Positions 1 through 9,425 of a stretch of DNA of 64,000 bases are shown here, in pieces; the stretch's first letter is position 1; every line of letters begins with the position of its first letter. Location of the stretch: positions 1-64,000 of the forward strand of contig JADZEW010000028.1 in NCBI GenBank assembly GCA_020850325.1. Direction: 5' to 3'. The translations under genes were made by a program, and so were the position numbers. This DNA is from Methanoregulaceae archaeon (GTDB taxonomy: Bacteria > Armatimonadota > Fimbriimonadia > Fimbriimonadales > Fimbriimonadaceae). The notes below the pieces were generated by a model. That model saw only the letters and a list, made by a program, of their open reading frames with translations. It had not been told where the DNA came from and made no database searches.

Positions 1-1
1 A

Positions 2-109
2 CACCATCTCACCATCATCTGCGCCGTGATGCACAAACTCGCACGAAGAGCCATCTCCGTCGTGCAGAGAAACACCCCTTGGGAGAAGAACATCGAACTG
101 AGCGCTTGA
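2..109 (+). CDS. 3' end of a probable IS110-type transposase (partial)
   Basis: An open frame enters from the left edge and ends at TGA 107-109, giving 35 residues. It contains ICAVMHKLARRAISVV followed by QRNTPWEK. This resembles the C-terminus of IS110/IS116-family DEDD transposases, where a helix of the type A(V)xRKLLxxxxAVL is followed by a short T-P-W/F segment. The catalytic Ser domain would lie outside the window, so family membership rests on one short stretch. A chance open frame cannot be excluded. The REP-like palindrome just downstream fits a mobile-element neighbourhood. Confidence 0.4.
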   Translation, partial: HHLTIICAVMHKLARRAISVVQRNTPWEKNIELSA

Positions 110-130
110 CTTCCTCTTACGCTATCTTGC

Positions 131-169
131 AGGGGAGGACGTTCGCGCGCAGCGCGAACAGGTGGGGTG
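131..169. repeat. Degenerate half-copy of the REP-like element
   Basis: This stretch resembles the right half of the palindrome at 189-268: a gggga-ggac block, then gcgcagcg, then gaacagg and a gggtg end. It contains its own 8-bp inverted repeat GTTCGCGC/GCGCGAAC at 141-159. I read it as an older or partial copy of the same repeat family. Confidence 0.4.
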
Positions 170-188
170 TTTCGGAGTTCCTCACAGC

Positions 189-268
189 CACCCCATCCCT
201 GTTCGCGTTCGCTCACAGCCTTCCCCTGGCTGGGGAAGGACTGTGAGCGCAGCGAACAGGGACGGGTG
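189..268. repeat. REP-like palindromic element
   Basis: This is an 80-bp imperfect palindrome. The outer ends CACCCCATCCCTGTTCGC and GCGAACAGGGACGGGTG are inverted copies of each other. The inner arms (CTCACAG-CCTTCCCC and GGGGAAGGA-CTGTGAG) pair round a short loop near 228-231. There is no T-run, so it is a poor terminator. A copy of its left half lies inside a coding sequence at 48812-48862, which shows that it is a dispersed repeat. Confidence 0.75.
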
Positions 269-308
269 ATATCGGTACGGCTAAGTGCCTTAGCCTCGTC
301 GTCCAAGT

Positions 309-335
309 TCCCTCAAGGCGGCGCGTCTTGAGGGA
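309..335 (-). terminator. Hairpin downstream of the minus-strand gene ending at 356
   Basis: A perfect 9-bp stem, TCCCTCAAG/CTTGAGGGA, encloses a 9-nt loop (318-326), 20 bp after the stop of the minus-strand gene. There is no U-tract, so it is either a weak terminator or a 3'-end stabilising hairpin. Confidence 0.4.
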
Positions 336-355
336 GAGCGGAACCCGCCTCGTGT

Positions 356-841
356 TCACTCCACCAGGTCAGAGGCCTGGTTCAGGAACTGACTCATCGG
401 GTGCTCAGTTGGGGCATACGATAACACCAGTTCGCGGAAGCGCGCGTAGTCCTCGAGGTAGATCGGAACCGTAAGTTCGCGCGACGGCTTATCGACGCTG
501 ATGACCAGATAGGGCAAGCGAGGAAGTAGGCACTCGCGACGGCACGCTGTGATCTCGCCCCATTCCACTCTCGAATAGGCTCCGCCCCGATTGTAGGCCC
601 GCAGCCCCCGTGGGCCGACACCCACCCAAAAGAACCATCGAGCAACCTCGAACGCGATCCAGTGCAGGGCAAAAATGGACGCAAAGAGTTCGGCAATCAT
701 TCGCCCGTACTCGCCGCCGAAACCAAAGATCGCCGATGCCGCCGTGCTGCCGACCGCAACCATCGACCCAACTCGCAACGCTCGAAGACTGCTGTAGAAC
801 CGATGGTCCGTGAATCCGGGACTGGGGTGTGCCGCCGCCAC
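356..841 (-). CDS. Small membrane protein with a PH-like tail
   Basis: Unidentified protein of 161 residues. It begins at a GTG (841-839) preceded by GAGAGGT. Two hydrophobic segments, about residues 25-43 and 49-73, are followed by a soluble part with the pattern VGPRGLRAYN and a tryptophan-containing strand (VEWGEITAC). That arrangement resembles small bacterial proteins with two membrane segments followed by a PH-like domain, but the match is by eye only. It is transcribed away from the next gene at 973, and I can say nothing about its role. Confidence 0.6.
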   Translation of the reverse strand: MAAAHPSPGFTDHRFYSSLRALRVGSMVAVGSTAASAIFGFGGEYGRMIAELFASIFALHWIAFEVARWFFWVGVGPRGLRAYNRGGAYSRVEWGEITACRRECLLPRLPYLVISVDKPSRELTVPIYLEDYARFRELVLSYAPTEHPMSQFLNQASDLVE

Positions 842-972
842 GTGGCGGTTTTACCTCTCGGCCCATGCCCTCTTAAGGTTTGCGGACGTTGCTACTTCGA
901 AGACCCGGGGGGAATGCGGTGCACCCGACCCGCACCCGGAGGAACGCCAGATTCTGCGTAAAATGAGGCCCG

Positions 973-1572
973 ATGGCCGCAGAGCTACTGGTCGAACTCG
1001 AACAGCTCAATCCTCGCGGTCGGGCGAAGACCGAGCGCAAACTCCGCGAGATCTACGCCGCCGGGGACGCGGACGTCCGCGTCGCGGCCGCCCATTTTCT
1101 GCTTGAGTGGCAATCCTCCCGTAGTCTCGCCGTCGCCGACGACTGGCTGGCCCAGAGCCCGGATTACCCGATCTTCGTCCGCATGGTCACATGCTATGCA
1201 ACGACCTCGTATGCCGACACCTACGACCGATTCATGGCTCTCTTCGCGAGAACGGACTTAAGCGCGGATGAAGTCGACGTGCTGGTTGATTGGTTTGGAT
1301 CGTGGGCGGAGCACCGCAACCGCGACCCGCGATACAAGAGTGTCCTGGCCCTCATCGCCACCTATCTAGACCATGAGAGCCCCGAGATCCGGTGGACCGC
1401 CGCGTTTCGGATGGGCTGCCTACGGGCTACCCCCTATCGGGATCGGCTCGTCGAGCTGGAGAAGGACAAGACCCTCACCGCTTACGGCTACGTGTCCGCG
1501 GTTGCTCGCAATGCGATTCGAGCCATCGACGGTGAACGGGACGTCGATATGCGCGATGCGCGAATCGAGTAG
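973..1572 (+). CDS. HEAT-repeat-like hypothetical protein
   Basis: Protein of 199 residues with no signal peptide or membrane segment. The sequence is a run of short amphipathic helices, with repeat-like turns such as DADVRVAAAHFLLEW and ESPEIRWTAAFRMGC. These have the P/D-x-V-R-x-x-A spacing typical of HEAT/armadillo units. It is probably a cytosolic scaffold or adaptor protein of alpha-helical solenoid type. The ATG is preceded by GAGG at a short spacing of 4 nt. No partner is visible beside it. Confidence 0.7.
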   Translation: MAAELLVELEQLNPRGRAKTERKLREIYAAGDADVRVAAAHFLLEWQSSRSLAVADDWLAQSPDYPIFVRMVTCYATTSYADTYDRFMALFARTDLSADEVDVLVDWFGSWAEHRNRDPRYKSVLALIATYLDHESPEIRWTAAFRMGCLRATPYRDRLVELEKDKTLTAYGYVSAVARNAIRAIDGERDVDMRDARIE

Positions 1573-1805
1573 CCGCCCACTGCGGTCTGGTCACAGGGCC
1601 CCAAGAAAGTGCACCTTAGGGAAGGGAGGGGCAACACAAAGATCGCACAATAGATTAGACCGTCGAGGATCGTGGAGCCTCTGTGGACCGTCGTCACATT
1701 GAGACTCGTTCCATCCTGATCACCTGTTTAGAGCTACTATAGCCGGTTCGTGCTTTCAACCTAGGCGAGCCTGTCATAATTGGGAAGTTACGAGGGCATT
1801 CGCCC

Positions 1806-3605
1806 ATGAAAAGCAGAATAAACGACTTCGCCTTTAAAATCGCGACCGCCAACGGAACCGGCTCAGCGAGCGCGAACGGCCTGATCATGCAGGCCATCTT
1901 CCGGATGGGCATCCCTGTCACCGGCAAGAACCTCTTCCCGTCGAACATCCAAGGGCTCCCCACTTGGTACGAGATCCGCGTCAGCGAGGCCGGTTACACC
2001 GCCCGTACGCCGATTTTCGACCTTATGGTCGCCCTGAACCCGGCCACCTTTGACAAGGATGTCGCCGAGGTGACGAGCGGAGGTTGGCTGCTGTACGACT
2101 CGACGTGGCCCCTCCTCGAAGAGAAGATGCGCCATGACGTCACGTACATCGGCGTGCCGATGGCCGACCTGTGCAACGAGGCGTTTGACGGGGTCCGCAA
2201 CCGGATCCTCATGAAGAACATCGTCTACGCAGGCGTGCTGGCGGCGTTGCTCGGCATCGACCGCGAAGAACTGATCAAGCTGACCCAAGAGAAGTTTGGC
2301 AAGAAGCCCGCGCTGCTGGAATCGAACCAGCAGGCGATCGAGCTTGGCTATCAGTACACGGCCCAGCACTACAAGTGCCCCCTGCCGATCCAACTCGAGC
2401 GTCGGGACGCGACCAAGGATGCGATCCTCATCGACGGCAATACTGCCGCAGGGCTCGGGTGCCTCTACGCTGGGGCCACGGTCGGAGCCTGGTATCCGAT
2501 CACGCCTTCGACCTCGCTGATGGAAGCGTTCACCGCGTTCTGCCAGAAGTACCGCGTCGATCCCGAGACTAAGGCCAATCAGTTCGCGATTCTTCAGGCC
2601 GAAGATGAACTTGCGGCGATCGGCATGGTCATCGGTGCGTCGTGGGCGGGTGCACGGGCGTTTACGCCGACTTCGGGCCCCGGCATCTCGCTGATGAACG
2701 AGTTCCTCGGCCTAGCGTATTACGCAGAAGTGCCCGCGGTGCTGTTCAACGTGCAGCGGACTGGCCCCTCCACGGGAATGCCGACCCGCACGCAACAGGC
2801 GGACTTGTTGCTGTGCGCCTATGCCTCGCACGGCGACACGAAGCACATCAACCTCTACCCGGCCGATCCGCACGAGGCGTTTGAGATGGCGGTCAACGCC
2901 TTCGACCTCGCTGAGCGGTTCCAGACGCCGGTCATCGTGCTGAGCGATCTCGATATCGGAATGAACGATTGGATGGTGCCGAAGCTGACCTGGAATGACA
3001 TGTATCAACCGGATCGGGGCAAGGTGCTGTCGGCGGAGGAACTCGAAGCCGCGGAGCGATTCTCTAGGTATCTGGACGTAGACGGCGACGGCATTCCGTA
3101 CCGCTCACTTCCGGGCGTGCATCCGAAGGGGGCTTACTTCACCCGAGGATCTGGGCACAACAAGTTTGCCAAGTACACCGAAGATGGCGACGAGTATCAA
3201 GAGGTCCTCGACCGCATCGCGCGGAAGGTGAACAGCGCGCGCGCCGCCATACCGGCTCCGTTCGTCAAGCGTCGCGAGGGAGCTCGGGTTGGGCTGATCA
3301 GCGTGGGCGGATGCCATGGAGCGTGCACGGAGGCATTGGATATCCTCGAGGCCGATGGCCTGCCGGTGGATTACCTGCGGGTGAAGGGCTTCCCGTTCGC
3401 CGACGAAGTGAGGGAGTTCTTGGACTCCCATGATCGCACGTTCGTCGTGGAGCAGAACCGCGATGGCCAGTTGCGGAGTCTGCTGATTCTCGAAACCGAG
3501 GTCGACCCCGCGAGGCTACATTCCATCCGGTCGTACGCCGGTTTCCCCATGAGCGCCCAGCCCATCGTCGACGGCGTCCTCGCCAAGGTTCAGGTGCCCG
3601 CATGA
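1806..3605 (+). CDS. korA: 2-oxoacid:ferredoxin oxidoreductase, fused gamma-alpha subunit
   Basis: Catalyses, with the beta subunit, CoA-dependent oxidative decarboxylation of a 2-oxoacid (probably 2-oxoglutarate) to acyl-CoA, reducing ferredoxin. Residues 1 to about 190 form the gamma domain (GTGSASANGLIMQAI, then FPSNIQGLPTWYEIRVS). From about 205 the alpha part begins, with AILIDGNTAAGLG, the pyrimidine-binding region YPITPSTSLMEAF and TSGPGISLM. The 599-residue length fits gamma-alpha fusions. GAGGGC lies about 9 nt before the ATG. The stop overlaps the beta-subunit start by 4 bp (ATGA), so the two are translationally coupled. No ferredoxin-like delta subunit gene is adjacent. The 2-oxoglutarate assignment is inference; related 2-oxoacids are possible. 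Confidence 0.9.
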   Translation: MKSRINDFAFKIATANGTGSASANGLIMQAIFRMGIPVTGKNLFPSNIQGLPTWYEIRVSEAGYTARTPIFDLMVALNPATFDKDVAEVTSGGWLLYDSTWPLLEEKMRHDVTYIGVPMADLCNEAFDGVRNRILMKNIVYAGVLAALLGIDREELIKLTQEKFGKKPALLESNQQAIELGYQYTAQHYKCPLPIQLERRDATKDAILIDGNTAAGLGCLYAGATVGAWYPITPSTSLMEAFTAFCQKYRVDPETKANQFAILQAEDELAAIGMVIGASWAGARAFTPTSGPGISLMNEFLGLAYYAEVPAVLFNVQRTGPSTGMPTRTQQADLLLCAYASHGDTKHINLYPADPHEAFEMAVNAFDLAERFQTPVIVLSDLDIGMNDWMVPKLTWNDMYQPDRGKVLSAEELEAAERFSRYLDVDGDGIPYRSLPGVHPKGAYFTRGSGHNKFAKYTEDGDEYQEVLDRIARKVNSARAAIPAPFVKRREGARVGLISVGGCHGACTEALDILEADGLPVDYLRVKGFPFADEVREFLDSHDRTFVVEQNRDGQLRSLLILETEVDPARLHSIRSYAGFPMSAQPIVDGVLAKVQVPA

Positions 3606-4657
3606 GCTACATCACCAAGCCGCAAGCCCATCATCCTTCACTTAAGCCCAATGCGCTCGGCCTGACGCGCCGCGACTATGAAGGCGCGATCACGACGCTC
3701 TGCGCGGGTTGCGGGCACGACAGTATCACGGCGGCGTTCATTCAGGCGTTCTGGGAACTCGACATGGAGCCGCATACCGTAGCGAAGCTTTCGGGCATCG
3801 GATGCTCGTCGAAGACGCCGGCTTACTTTCTGCGCGAAGCCCACGGCTTCAACAGCGTGCACGGACGCATGCCCGCCGTAGCCACCGGAGCGGGTGCCGC
3901 AAACTCGCAGCTCAAGTTGGTCGGTGTGTCGGGCGACGGCGACTCGCTCTCGATCGGTCTCGGGCAGCTGTGCCATGCCATCCGCCGCAATCTGAACTTG
4001 CTCTACGTGCTGGAGAACAACGGCGTGTATGGTCTGACGAAAGGCCAGTTCTCGGCCTCGGCTGATCCGGGGTCGCTGAACAAGCGAGGAACCGCGAATA
4101 CGATGCCCGCCATCGACAGCGTTCTGCTTGCGATCAACCTAGGCGCGACCTTTGTCGCGCGCAGCTTCTCGGGCGACAAGGAGCAGCTGGTCCCGTTGAT
4201 CAAGGCGGGTCTCATGCACAAGGGCTTTGCTTTCATCGACGTCATCTCGCCATGCGTGACGTTCAACGACCACGAGGGCTCGACTAAGAGCTACGCCTAC
4301 ACCAGGAGGCATCAGATCGAGGTTGTCGAGGCGGATTTCGTGCCGGGGCGTCGCGAGATTACCGTCGACTACGACCCGGGTTCGGTGAAGGAAGTGACCT
4401 TGCACAACGGGGACCGAATCATGCTGCGCAAGGTGGCCGAAGACTATGACCCCTTGGATCGGGATCAAGCGTACGCCTACATCCGCGATCGCCAGAAGGT
4501 CGGCGAGCTCGCGACAGGGCTGCTTTACATGTCCGGGATGACGAGCGACATGAATGATCAGCTTCGAACGGGTGATACGCCTTTGACCCAGGTTTCTCAC
4601 GGCGACCTGTGCCCCGGATCGGCTGAGCTCGAGAAGTTGATGAGCCGCTACCGATAA
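3602..4657 (+). CDS. korB: 2-oxoacid:ferredoxin oxidoreductase, beta (thiamine pyrophosphate) subunit
   Basis: Binds thiamine pyrophosphate and a Fe-S cluster for the 2-oxoacid:ferredoxin oxidoreductase encoded with the preceding gene. Visible landmarks are CAGCGHD (34-40), GIGCSSK (65-71) and HGRMPAVATGA (87-97). The TPP-binding GDGD (111-114) is followed by ENNGVYGLTKGQ (138-149). These cysteines and the GDG...NN motif are typical of the family. At 351 residues it is full length. A stable hairpin follows at 4663. Confidence 0.92.
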   Translation: MSYITKPQAHHPSLKPNALGLTRRDYEGAITTLCAGCGHDSITAAFIQAFWELDMEPHTVAKLSGIGCSSKTPAYFLREAHGFNSVHGRMPAVATGAGAANSQLKLVGVSGDGDSLSIGLGQLCHAIRRNLNLLYVLENNGVYGLTKGQFSASADPGSLNKRGTANTMPAIDSVLLAINLGATFVARSFSGDKEQLVPLIKAGLMHKGFAFIDVISPCVTFNDHEGSTKSYAYTRRHQIEVVEADFVPGRREITVDYDPGSVKEVTLHNGDRIMLRKVAEDYDPLDRDQAYAYIRDRQKVGELATGLLYMSGMTSDMNDQLRTGDTPLTQVSHGDLCPGSAELEKLMSRYR

Positions 4658-4662
4658 ACAAT

Positions 4663-4693
4663 GCCCCCTCCTTCCCCTTGGAAAGGAGGGGGC
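4663..4693. terminator. Hairpin between convergent genes
   Basis: A perfect 11-bp stem, GCCCCCTCCTT/AAGGAGGGGGC, encloses a 9-nt loop. It lies 5 bp after the beta-subunit stop and 17 bp before the stop of the minus-strand gene. Neither side has a real U-tract, but its placement suggests bidirectional termination or 3'-end protection. Confidence 0.55.
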
Positions 4694-4710
4694 TTGGGGT
4701 GCAGGGGATG

Positions 4711-5808
4711 TTAGAATCCCCGCATCTTCTTGCCGCCAAGCATGATGCTCAGGGTTGATTTTGCTTGGATGCGAGGCAGTGGCTGCGCCTTGTCGAGCGC
4801 TGCGCCGGGGCCGTAGCCGACCATATTCATCATCACGAAGTCGGCTTCCTTGAAGATCCCAGCCGGTACGTCCACGGCAGTCCGTTCACCCGCCATGAAG
4901 ATCGTCCGTTCTACGAAGTCGCGCACTTCGCTCATCTGCAGGAAGCCCATGTCGCCCATGAGTCCCTCGACGAACACTTCGGACGACGACCACATGATGA
5001 GGGTGTTCTTGCCCTCCATGGCCACGATCGAAGCGGATTGGCCGAGGCTATAGGGGATCGACTTCCACTGGAACTTGAGCGCCTTCGTCAAATCCACCTT
5101 CTTCTCGAGATCGGGGGCCGTGATCTCGTAGGGCGCGAGGAAGTTCACGTTCTGAGGCGCATCGATCGCCACGTTGCCGCAGTAGTTCGTGGTGAGGGTG
5201 TAGGTACCCACGAGTGATGCGGCGGCGTCGATCTGTCCTGGTTGCTTCTTGGTTGGCCAGAACGCCGTCGTCCAGTCCGGTTTGTAGAAGTAATCCGACT
5301 CGGCTTGGGCGTCGCGGGCCATTTGGCGCATGGCCGCCTTTTGCTCGGCGGTCAGTCCCTTCCACTCGATCACGCGCGGCTGGCCCTCGCGGACGGTCTC
5401 GCTTGAGCCCCAGTACATCTTGATCGTGAACTCGGGGGTTGCGTCAGGGTCGAACACGTCGCCCTTTCGCTTGCCGGGTTCGGCCGCGGTCGGTCTATAG
5501 AGCTCGAGGTCGAGCTTCTTGCCTTGCTTGAGACCGGCAGGGGGCTCAACATAAGCGAAAGCTTCTTTCGGTGCAATCGACGGTGACCAGAGCCGCATAT
5601 TGAGGATTCTGGACGGCTTGCCCGTCATCATCTCCATGCCCGCGGGCATCTTGAATCCGGGCGGCAGGTCGGGGATGTCGCGCATGAGCTCGACGCCCGC
5701 CATACGCATCATCTTCGTCTCGGCGAGGATCGCGAAGAAGGCTTGGTCGTTCGCCTGATCGGCAATGGGGGCCGAAGCTAAGAGCGGAAGTAACACGTGA
5801 ATCATCAC
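4711..5808 (-). CDS. Secreted protein of unknown function
   Basis: Protein of 365 residues beginning with a short hydrophobic signal-like segment (MMIHVLLPLLASAPIA). It is methionine-rich near the N-terminus (KMMRMAG, MPAGMEMMTG). The C-terminal region repeats hydrophobic strand patterns and ends in LGGKKMRGF. I recognise no family; the composition suggests a beta-rich extracytoplasmic protein. GAAGGAGATCC precedes the ATG, a good ribosome-binding site. It is a single gene, convergent with korB and about 60 bp upstream of the fucose genes' 3' end. Confidence 0.7.
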   Translation of the reverse strand: MMIHVLLPLLASAPIADQANDQAFFAILAETKMMRMAGVELMRDIPDLPPGFKMPAGMEMMTGKPSRILNMRLWSPSIAPKEAFAYVEPPAGLKQGKKLDLELYRPTAAEPGKRKGDVFDPDATPEFTIKMYWGSSETVREGQPRVIEWKGLTAEQKAAMRQMARDAQAESDYFYKPDWTTAFWPTKKQPGQIDAAASLVGTYTLTTNYCGNVAIDAPQNVNFLAPYEITAPDLEKKVDLTKALKFQWKSIPYSLGQSASIVAMEGKNTLIMWSSSEVFVEGLMGDMGFLQMSEVRDFVERTIFMAGERTAVDVPAGIFKEADFVMMNMVGYGPGAALDKAQPLPRIQAKSTLSIMLGGKKMRGF

Positions 5809-5874
5809 GTCGGATCTCCTTCAACCCTGCGCCCTCGTTGGTGCGAGGGTTGCGACTCCAGTATATCTCTTGGA

Positions 5875-6819
5875 TCAGCGCTCGGCAACGTGCTCGCGGT
5901 ACCAGTCATACGCTAACTGGATGCCCTGGTCGAGTTCGATGCGGTGCCGCCAGCCGAGACCGTGGAGCTTGGTGACGTCCATCGTCTTTTCGGGGAAGCC
6001 ATCGGGCATGCTGGAGTCCCACTCGATCGGCCCGGTGTGGCCGACGACGCTCTGAATCGTCTCGGCGAGCTGCCGGATCGTGACCGAGGTGCCGGTCCCT
6101 ACGTTGATCAGCCCAGAAGCCTCCGGATGCTCAATGAGGAACAGAAGGGCGTCGGCGACGTCGTCACTGTGGAGGAACTCCCGCTTGGGCTTTCCCGAAC
6201 CCCACACGGTCACCGGTCGGTCAGGCAGGGCCTCATGGAACTTGCGGATCAGCGCGGGAAGGACGTGGCTGGTCTTCAGGTCGAAGTTGTCGTTGGGCCC
6301 GTACACATTGGGGGGCATCGCGGTGAAGTAGCGGCGGCCGAACTGCTTCGTGATGGAGTCGCACAGGTAGATGCCAGCGATCTTCGCGACCGCGTAGGGC
6401 GCGTTGGTCGGCTCAAGCTTGCCTGATAAGAGTGCTTCTTCTGGAATGGGTTGGGCAGTCTCTCGGGGATAGACACAACTGCTGCCTAGAAAGAGGAGGG
6501 CCGGAACATCGGCGAGGTGGCTGCCCCAGATGAGGTTCGACTCGATCGCGAGATTCTGGGAGATGAAGTCGGCGGGGTACTCCGAGTTGGCGCGGATGCC
6601 GCCCACCTTCGCCGCGGCGACGATCACAAGATCGAACTTCTGCTCAGCGAGAAAGGCGTGGGTCGCGGCTTGGTCGAGGAGATCGAGTTCTTGGCGGGTC
6701 CGGGTCACGACCTCGTAGCCGCCTTCATACTCCAAACGCCGTGCGATGGCCGAGCCGACCAGCCCACGGTGTCCGGCAACGAAGACCTTAGTGGCTTTCT
6801 TCGGCGCTCTTGTAGACAC
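5875..6819 (-). CDS. fcl: GDP-L-fucose synthase
   Basis: NADPH-dependent 3,5-epimerase/4-reductase that turns GDP-4-keto-6-deoxymannose, the product of the gmd enzyme, into GDP-L-fucose. It shows the Rossmann motif GHRGLVG (16-22), the family signature GSSCVYP with the catalytic Ser/Cys region, and the SDR Tyr-x-x-x-Lys in NAPYAVAK. I place the start at GTG 6819-6817 because GGGAGG lies 6 nt upstream and the resulting 314 residues match the usual length. The open frame extends 19 codons further, to 6876, without a comparable ribosome-binding site. It overlaps gmd by 32 bp. Confidence 0.92.
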   Translation of the reverse strand: MSTRAPKKATKVFVAGHRGLVGSAIARRLEYEGGYEVVTRTRQELDLLDQAATHAFLAEQKFDLVIVAAAKVGGIRANSEYPADFISQNLAIESNLIWGSHLADVPALLFLGSSCVYPRETAQPIPEEALLSGKLEPTNAPYAVAKIAGIYLCDSITKQFGRRYFTAMPPNVYGPNDNFDLKTSHVLPALIRKFHEALPDRPVTVWGSGKPKREFLHSDDVADALLFLIEHPEASGLINVGTGTSVTIRQLAETIQSVVGHTGPIEWDSSMPDGFPEKTMDVTKLHGLGWRHRIELDQGIQLAYDWYREHVAER

Positions 6820-7885
6820 GGTAACCCTCCCGCTGAATGATCGCGTCCTTCTGGGCGGTCTCGAGGTCGGCGGCAACCATCTCCTCGATCAGCTGCTCGA
6901 ATCCGATCTTTGGTGCCCAACCAAGTTCCTGTCGCGCCTTCGTGCTGTCGCCAAGGAGGGTATCGACCTCCGTCGGGCGGAAGTAAGTCGGGTCGACTTC
7001 GACAATGCTCTCGCCGGTCTCCGCGTGACGTCCGCGCTCCTCGACGCCCGAGCCTTCCCAAACCAGCGGAATCCCGGCCAGCTTGAAGGAGAGAGTCGCA
7101 AGTTCTCGCACGGAGTGTTGTTCACCCGTCGCAATCACGTAGTCTTTCGGCGCTTCCTGTTGGAGCATCAGGTACATCGCCTCGACGTAGTCTTTCGCGT
7201 GGCCCCAGTCGCGAAGGCTGTCGAGATTGCCAAGGTACAGCTTTCGTTGCAGTCCGGTGGCGATCCGCGCCGCGGCGCGGGTGACCTTTCGGGTGACGAA
7301 CGTCTCGCCTCGGCGCGGTGACTCGTGGTTGAACAGGATGCCATTGCAGGCGTACATGCCGTACGCTTCGCGATAGTTGACGGTGATCCAGTACGCGTAC
7401 ATCTTTGCGACCGCGTACGGGCTGCGCGGATAGAACGGTGTGGTCTCGCGCTGGGGCACCTCTTGGACCTTGCCATAGAGCTCGCTCGTGGAGGCTTGAT
7501 ACACCTTGACCCGCTGCGACATTCCGAGGAGCCGGACGGCCTCGAGCACCCGCAATGTACCAACTGCGTCGGTCTGGGCGGTGTACTCGGGCTCCTCGAA
7601 CGACACCTTGACGTGGGACTGCGCTCCAAGGTTGTAAATCTCATCCGGCTCGATCTCCTGGATGAGGCGGGTGATCGACGAGCTGTCGGTGAGGTCAGCG
7701 TAGTGCAGGTGAAATGGACGGCCGGCCTCATGCCTATCGTGGAACAGGTGGTCGATCCGCTGAGTGTTGAACAGCGAAGAGCGCCGCTTGAGGCCGTGGA
7801 CCTCGTACCCATTGTCCAGCAAGAACTCGGACAGATACGAACCATCCTGCCCTGTAACTCCGGTAATGATTGCGCGCTTGGCCAC
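6788..7885 (-). CDS. gmd: GDP-mannose 4,6-dehydratase
   Basis: NADP-dependent dehydratase converting GDP-D-mannose to GDP-4-keto-6-deoxy-D-mannose, the first committed step to GDP-L-fucose. The N-terminal motif GVTGQDGSY (9-17) binds the cofactor, and [17 protein letters not shown] is the family's hallmark segment. The catalytic Thr/Ser-Glu region lies in STSELYG (132-138), and Tyr157-x-x-x-Lys161 completes the active site. At 365 residues it is full length. It is co-transcribed with fcl downstream and supplies a donor sugar for the adjacent polysaccharide cluster. Confidence 0.95.
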   Translation of the reverse strand: MAKRAIITGVTGQDGSYLSEFLLDNGYEVHGLKRRSSLFNTQRIDHLFHDRHEAGRPFHLHYADLTDSSSITRLIQEIEPDEIYNLGAQSHVKVSFEEPEYTAQTDAVGTLRVLEAVRLLGMSQRVKVYQASTSELYGKVQEVPQRETTPFYPRSPYAVAKMYAYWITVNYREAYGMYACNGILFNHESPRRGETFVTRKVTRAAARIATGLQRKLYLGNLDSLRDWGHAKDYVEAMYLMLQQEAPKDYVIATGEQHSVRELATLSFKLAGIPLVWEGSGVEERGRHAETGESIVEVDPTYFRPTEVDTLLGDSTKARQELGWAPKIGFEQLIEEMVAADLETAQKDAIIQREGYRVYKSAEESH

Positions 7886-7927
7886 TAAGATCTCCCTATC
7901 TAACGTCGGAATTTCGGCGGCGCGAAC

Positions 7928-9145
7928 TCAGGTCCGACGCCCCGTAGATGTTGACATACAGAAGCGGAACACGTCCTCGAAGCGTTGGGCGATCCTCTCG
8001 ATGTCAAAGGTGGCTTCGGCGTAGCGCCGGCCGTTTGCGCTGCAACGCTCGCGCAAATCGGCGTCTTCATAGAGTTGCCTTGCGTGCTGAACAAAGGTTT
8101 CCGAGTCTGATGGCTCGGCGATGAGGCCCGCGTCTTGCGATTCCACAATCCGCGCCGCTAGATTCTCTTTCGGGATTGCCCCGAGCACCGGCCGGTTAGC
8201 GCAAAGGTATGCGAGAACCTTTGACGGCACGGAGAAGACCCCAGCCGCAGGTTCAAGGACTGCCACCAGCACATCAGCGGCGGCAAAAACTTCGGGCATC
8301 CGGGCAAAGGGCTGGAAGTCGAGCAGGATGAGGTTCTCAAGGTTCAGGCTTGCTTTTTGCTCCTCGAGCCAACGACGGCCAATCCCCTCGGAGATCACGA
8401 CGATCCGAACGGATGGGTCATCAGCGAAGTCCTCGGAGAGACGCACCAGCAGGGAAGGATCGTGCTTCATCCCGAGGGTCCCAGCGTAGATGAAGTTAAA
8501 GGTCTCGCTGAGGGCAAACTCCTTCGACCAACCGTTTGACCGAGGCATGAGCGGAACCTCATTCAGGGGCCCCCAGTTCTCGATCACAAAGATCTTGTCC
8601 TTGTCAGTGCCTGACGCCTCTAAGGCGGGCAGGAAGTCGTCCGCAATCGCCACGATGGCTGAACTTCGACGCAAGAGCCGCTCCTCCATCTGGGTGTAGT
8701 ACTTACCGATGGGGGCTCCCACGACGGGCAACTTCTTGCGAAGCACCGCCTCGGTAGCAAGTCCGGTCAAGTCTTGAAGCCAGAACACCGTCCGGCTGCC
8801 AACGTCCTCTGCCGCCCGCCAGAGTCCATTTTGCACGTCGAGCGGAGCGCTTCCGGAAATGACGATGTCGGGACCGAAGGACCGCACAACGTCGGCGGCG
8901 AGCTTGGCGTGCTCAATTTCCTGGGCGCGTCGTTTGATGAACTTCGCCTTTTGAATGGTCCTGGCCAGGCTGATTGGGCGAACGTCGAAGCTCTTGGGGT
9001 CGTCCATTTGCTTGGCCAAAGACCCCTGAGGCATGGGGTTGGAGGCGCAGAATACGTGCAACACATTGTGATGCAACGCGGCAAGCGCCCGGCTGAGCTG
9101 GACCGCGTACGGATGACCGGCGTAATCGTGGACGAGAATTCTCAT
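7928..9145 (-). CDS. Glycosyltransferase, GT4 type (WcaI-like)
   Basis: Cytoplasmic or peripheral GT-B glycosyltransferase of 405 residues. The N-terminal half contains HDYAGHPYAVQLSRALA and FWLQDLTGLATEA. The C-terminal donor-binding half has NFIYAGTLGMKHDPS, then FAAADVLVAVLEP and SVPSKVLAYLCANRPVLG. That last block is the E/P-K-x-x-x-Y/E-x-x-A-x-G/N-R-P-V motif of family 4. The overall pattern resembles colanic-acid WcaI transferases. It probably transfers fucose or another sugar during repeat-unit assembly, but donor and acceptor cannot be read from sequence. It is the first gene of the gmd-fcl transcript. Confidence 0.85.
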   Translation of the reverse strand: MRILVHDYAGHPYAVQLSRALAALHHNVLHVFCASNPMPQGSLAKQMDDPKSFDVRPISLARTIQKAKFIKRRAQEIEHAKLAADVVRSFGPDIVISGSAPLDVQNGLWRAAEDVGSRTVFWLQDLTGLATEAVLRKKLPVVGAPIGKYYTQMEERLLRRSSAIVAIADDFLPALEASGTDKDKIFVIENWGPLNEVPLMPRSNGWSKEFALSETFNFIYAGTLGMKHDPSLLVRLSEDFADDPSVRIVVISEGIGRRWLEEQKASLNLENLILLDFQPFARMPEVFAAADVLVAVLEPAAGVFSVPSKVLAYLCANRPVLGAIPKENLAARIVESQDAGLIAEPSDSETFVQHARQLYEDADLRERCSANGRRYAEATFDIERIAQRFEDVFRFCMSTSTGRRT

Positions 9146-9425
9146 CTTGTGTTCAGTTTTGAACCCGGATCGGCGAGTACCGGGACGGGACTGTTTTCAT
9201 CATTTTGGCGCTTCGGCCTTGTCAGAACGGGCGCAAACAGTGTATTCTCGGTTCCATAGACGGCGCAACAACGTCTTGAACGGATTTCAACCTGGCAATG
9301 TTGCGGGATTTGTCCGCTTTTTCATGAAGGATCGGTGAATGGCGGGCAAGTTGAAGGGATTTGTGTAGTACAACGTACAAGAGTCAGCTAACCAGGTTGA
9401 GTGCAGTATGGGGGAGAGTTTCATC
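9146..9425. other. Divergent intergenic region of the polysaccharide cluster
   Basis: This stretch of about 280 bp between the divergent GT4 gene and the sugar transferase must hold promoters for both directions. I see a short palindrome GTACAACGTAC near 9368-9378, but no convincing -35/-10 pair and no gene. Confidence 0.4.

Noticed and set aside
4663-4693. Copy of the REP-like element
   Set aside because: It shares only C/G runs with 189-268; the GTTCGC and CTCACAG arms are missing. A simple intergenic hairpin explains it.
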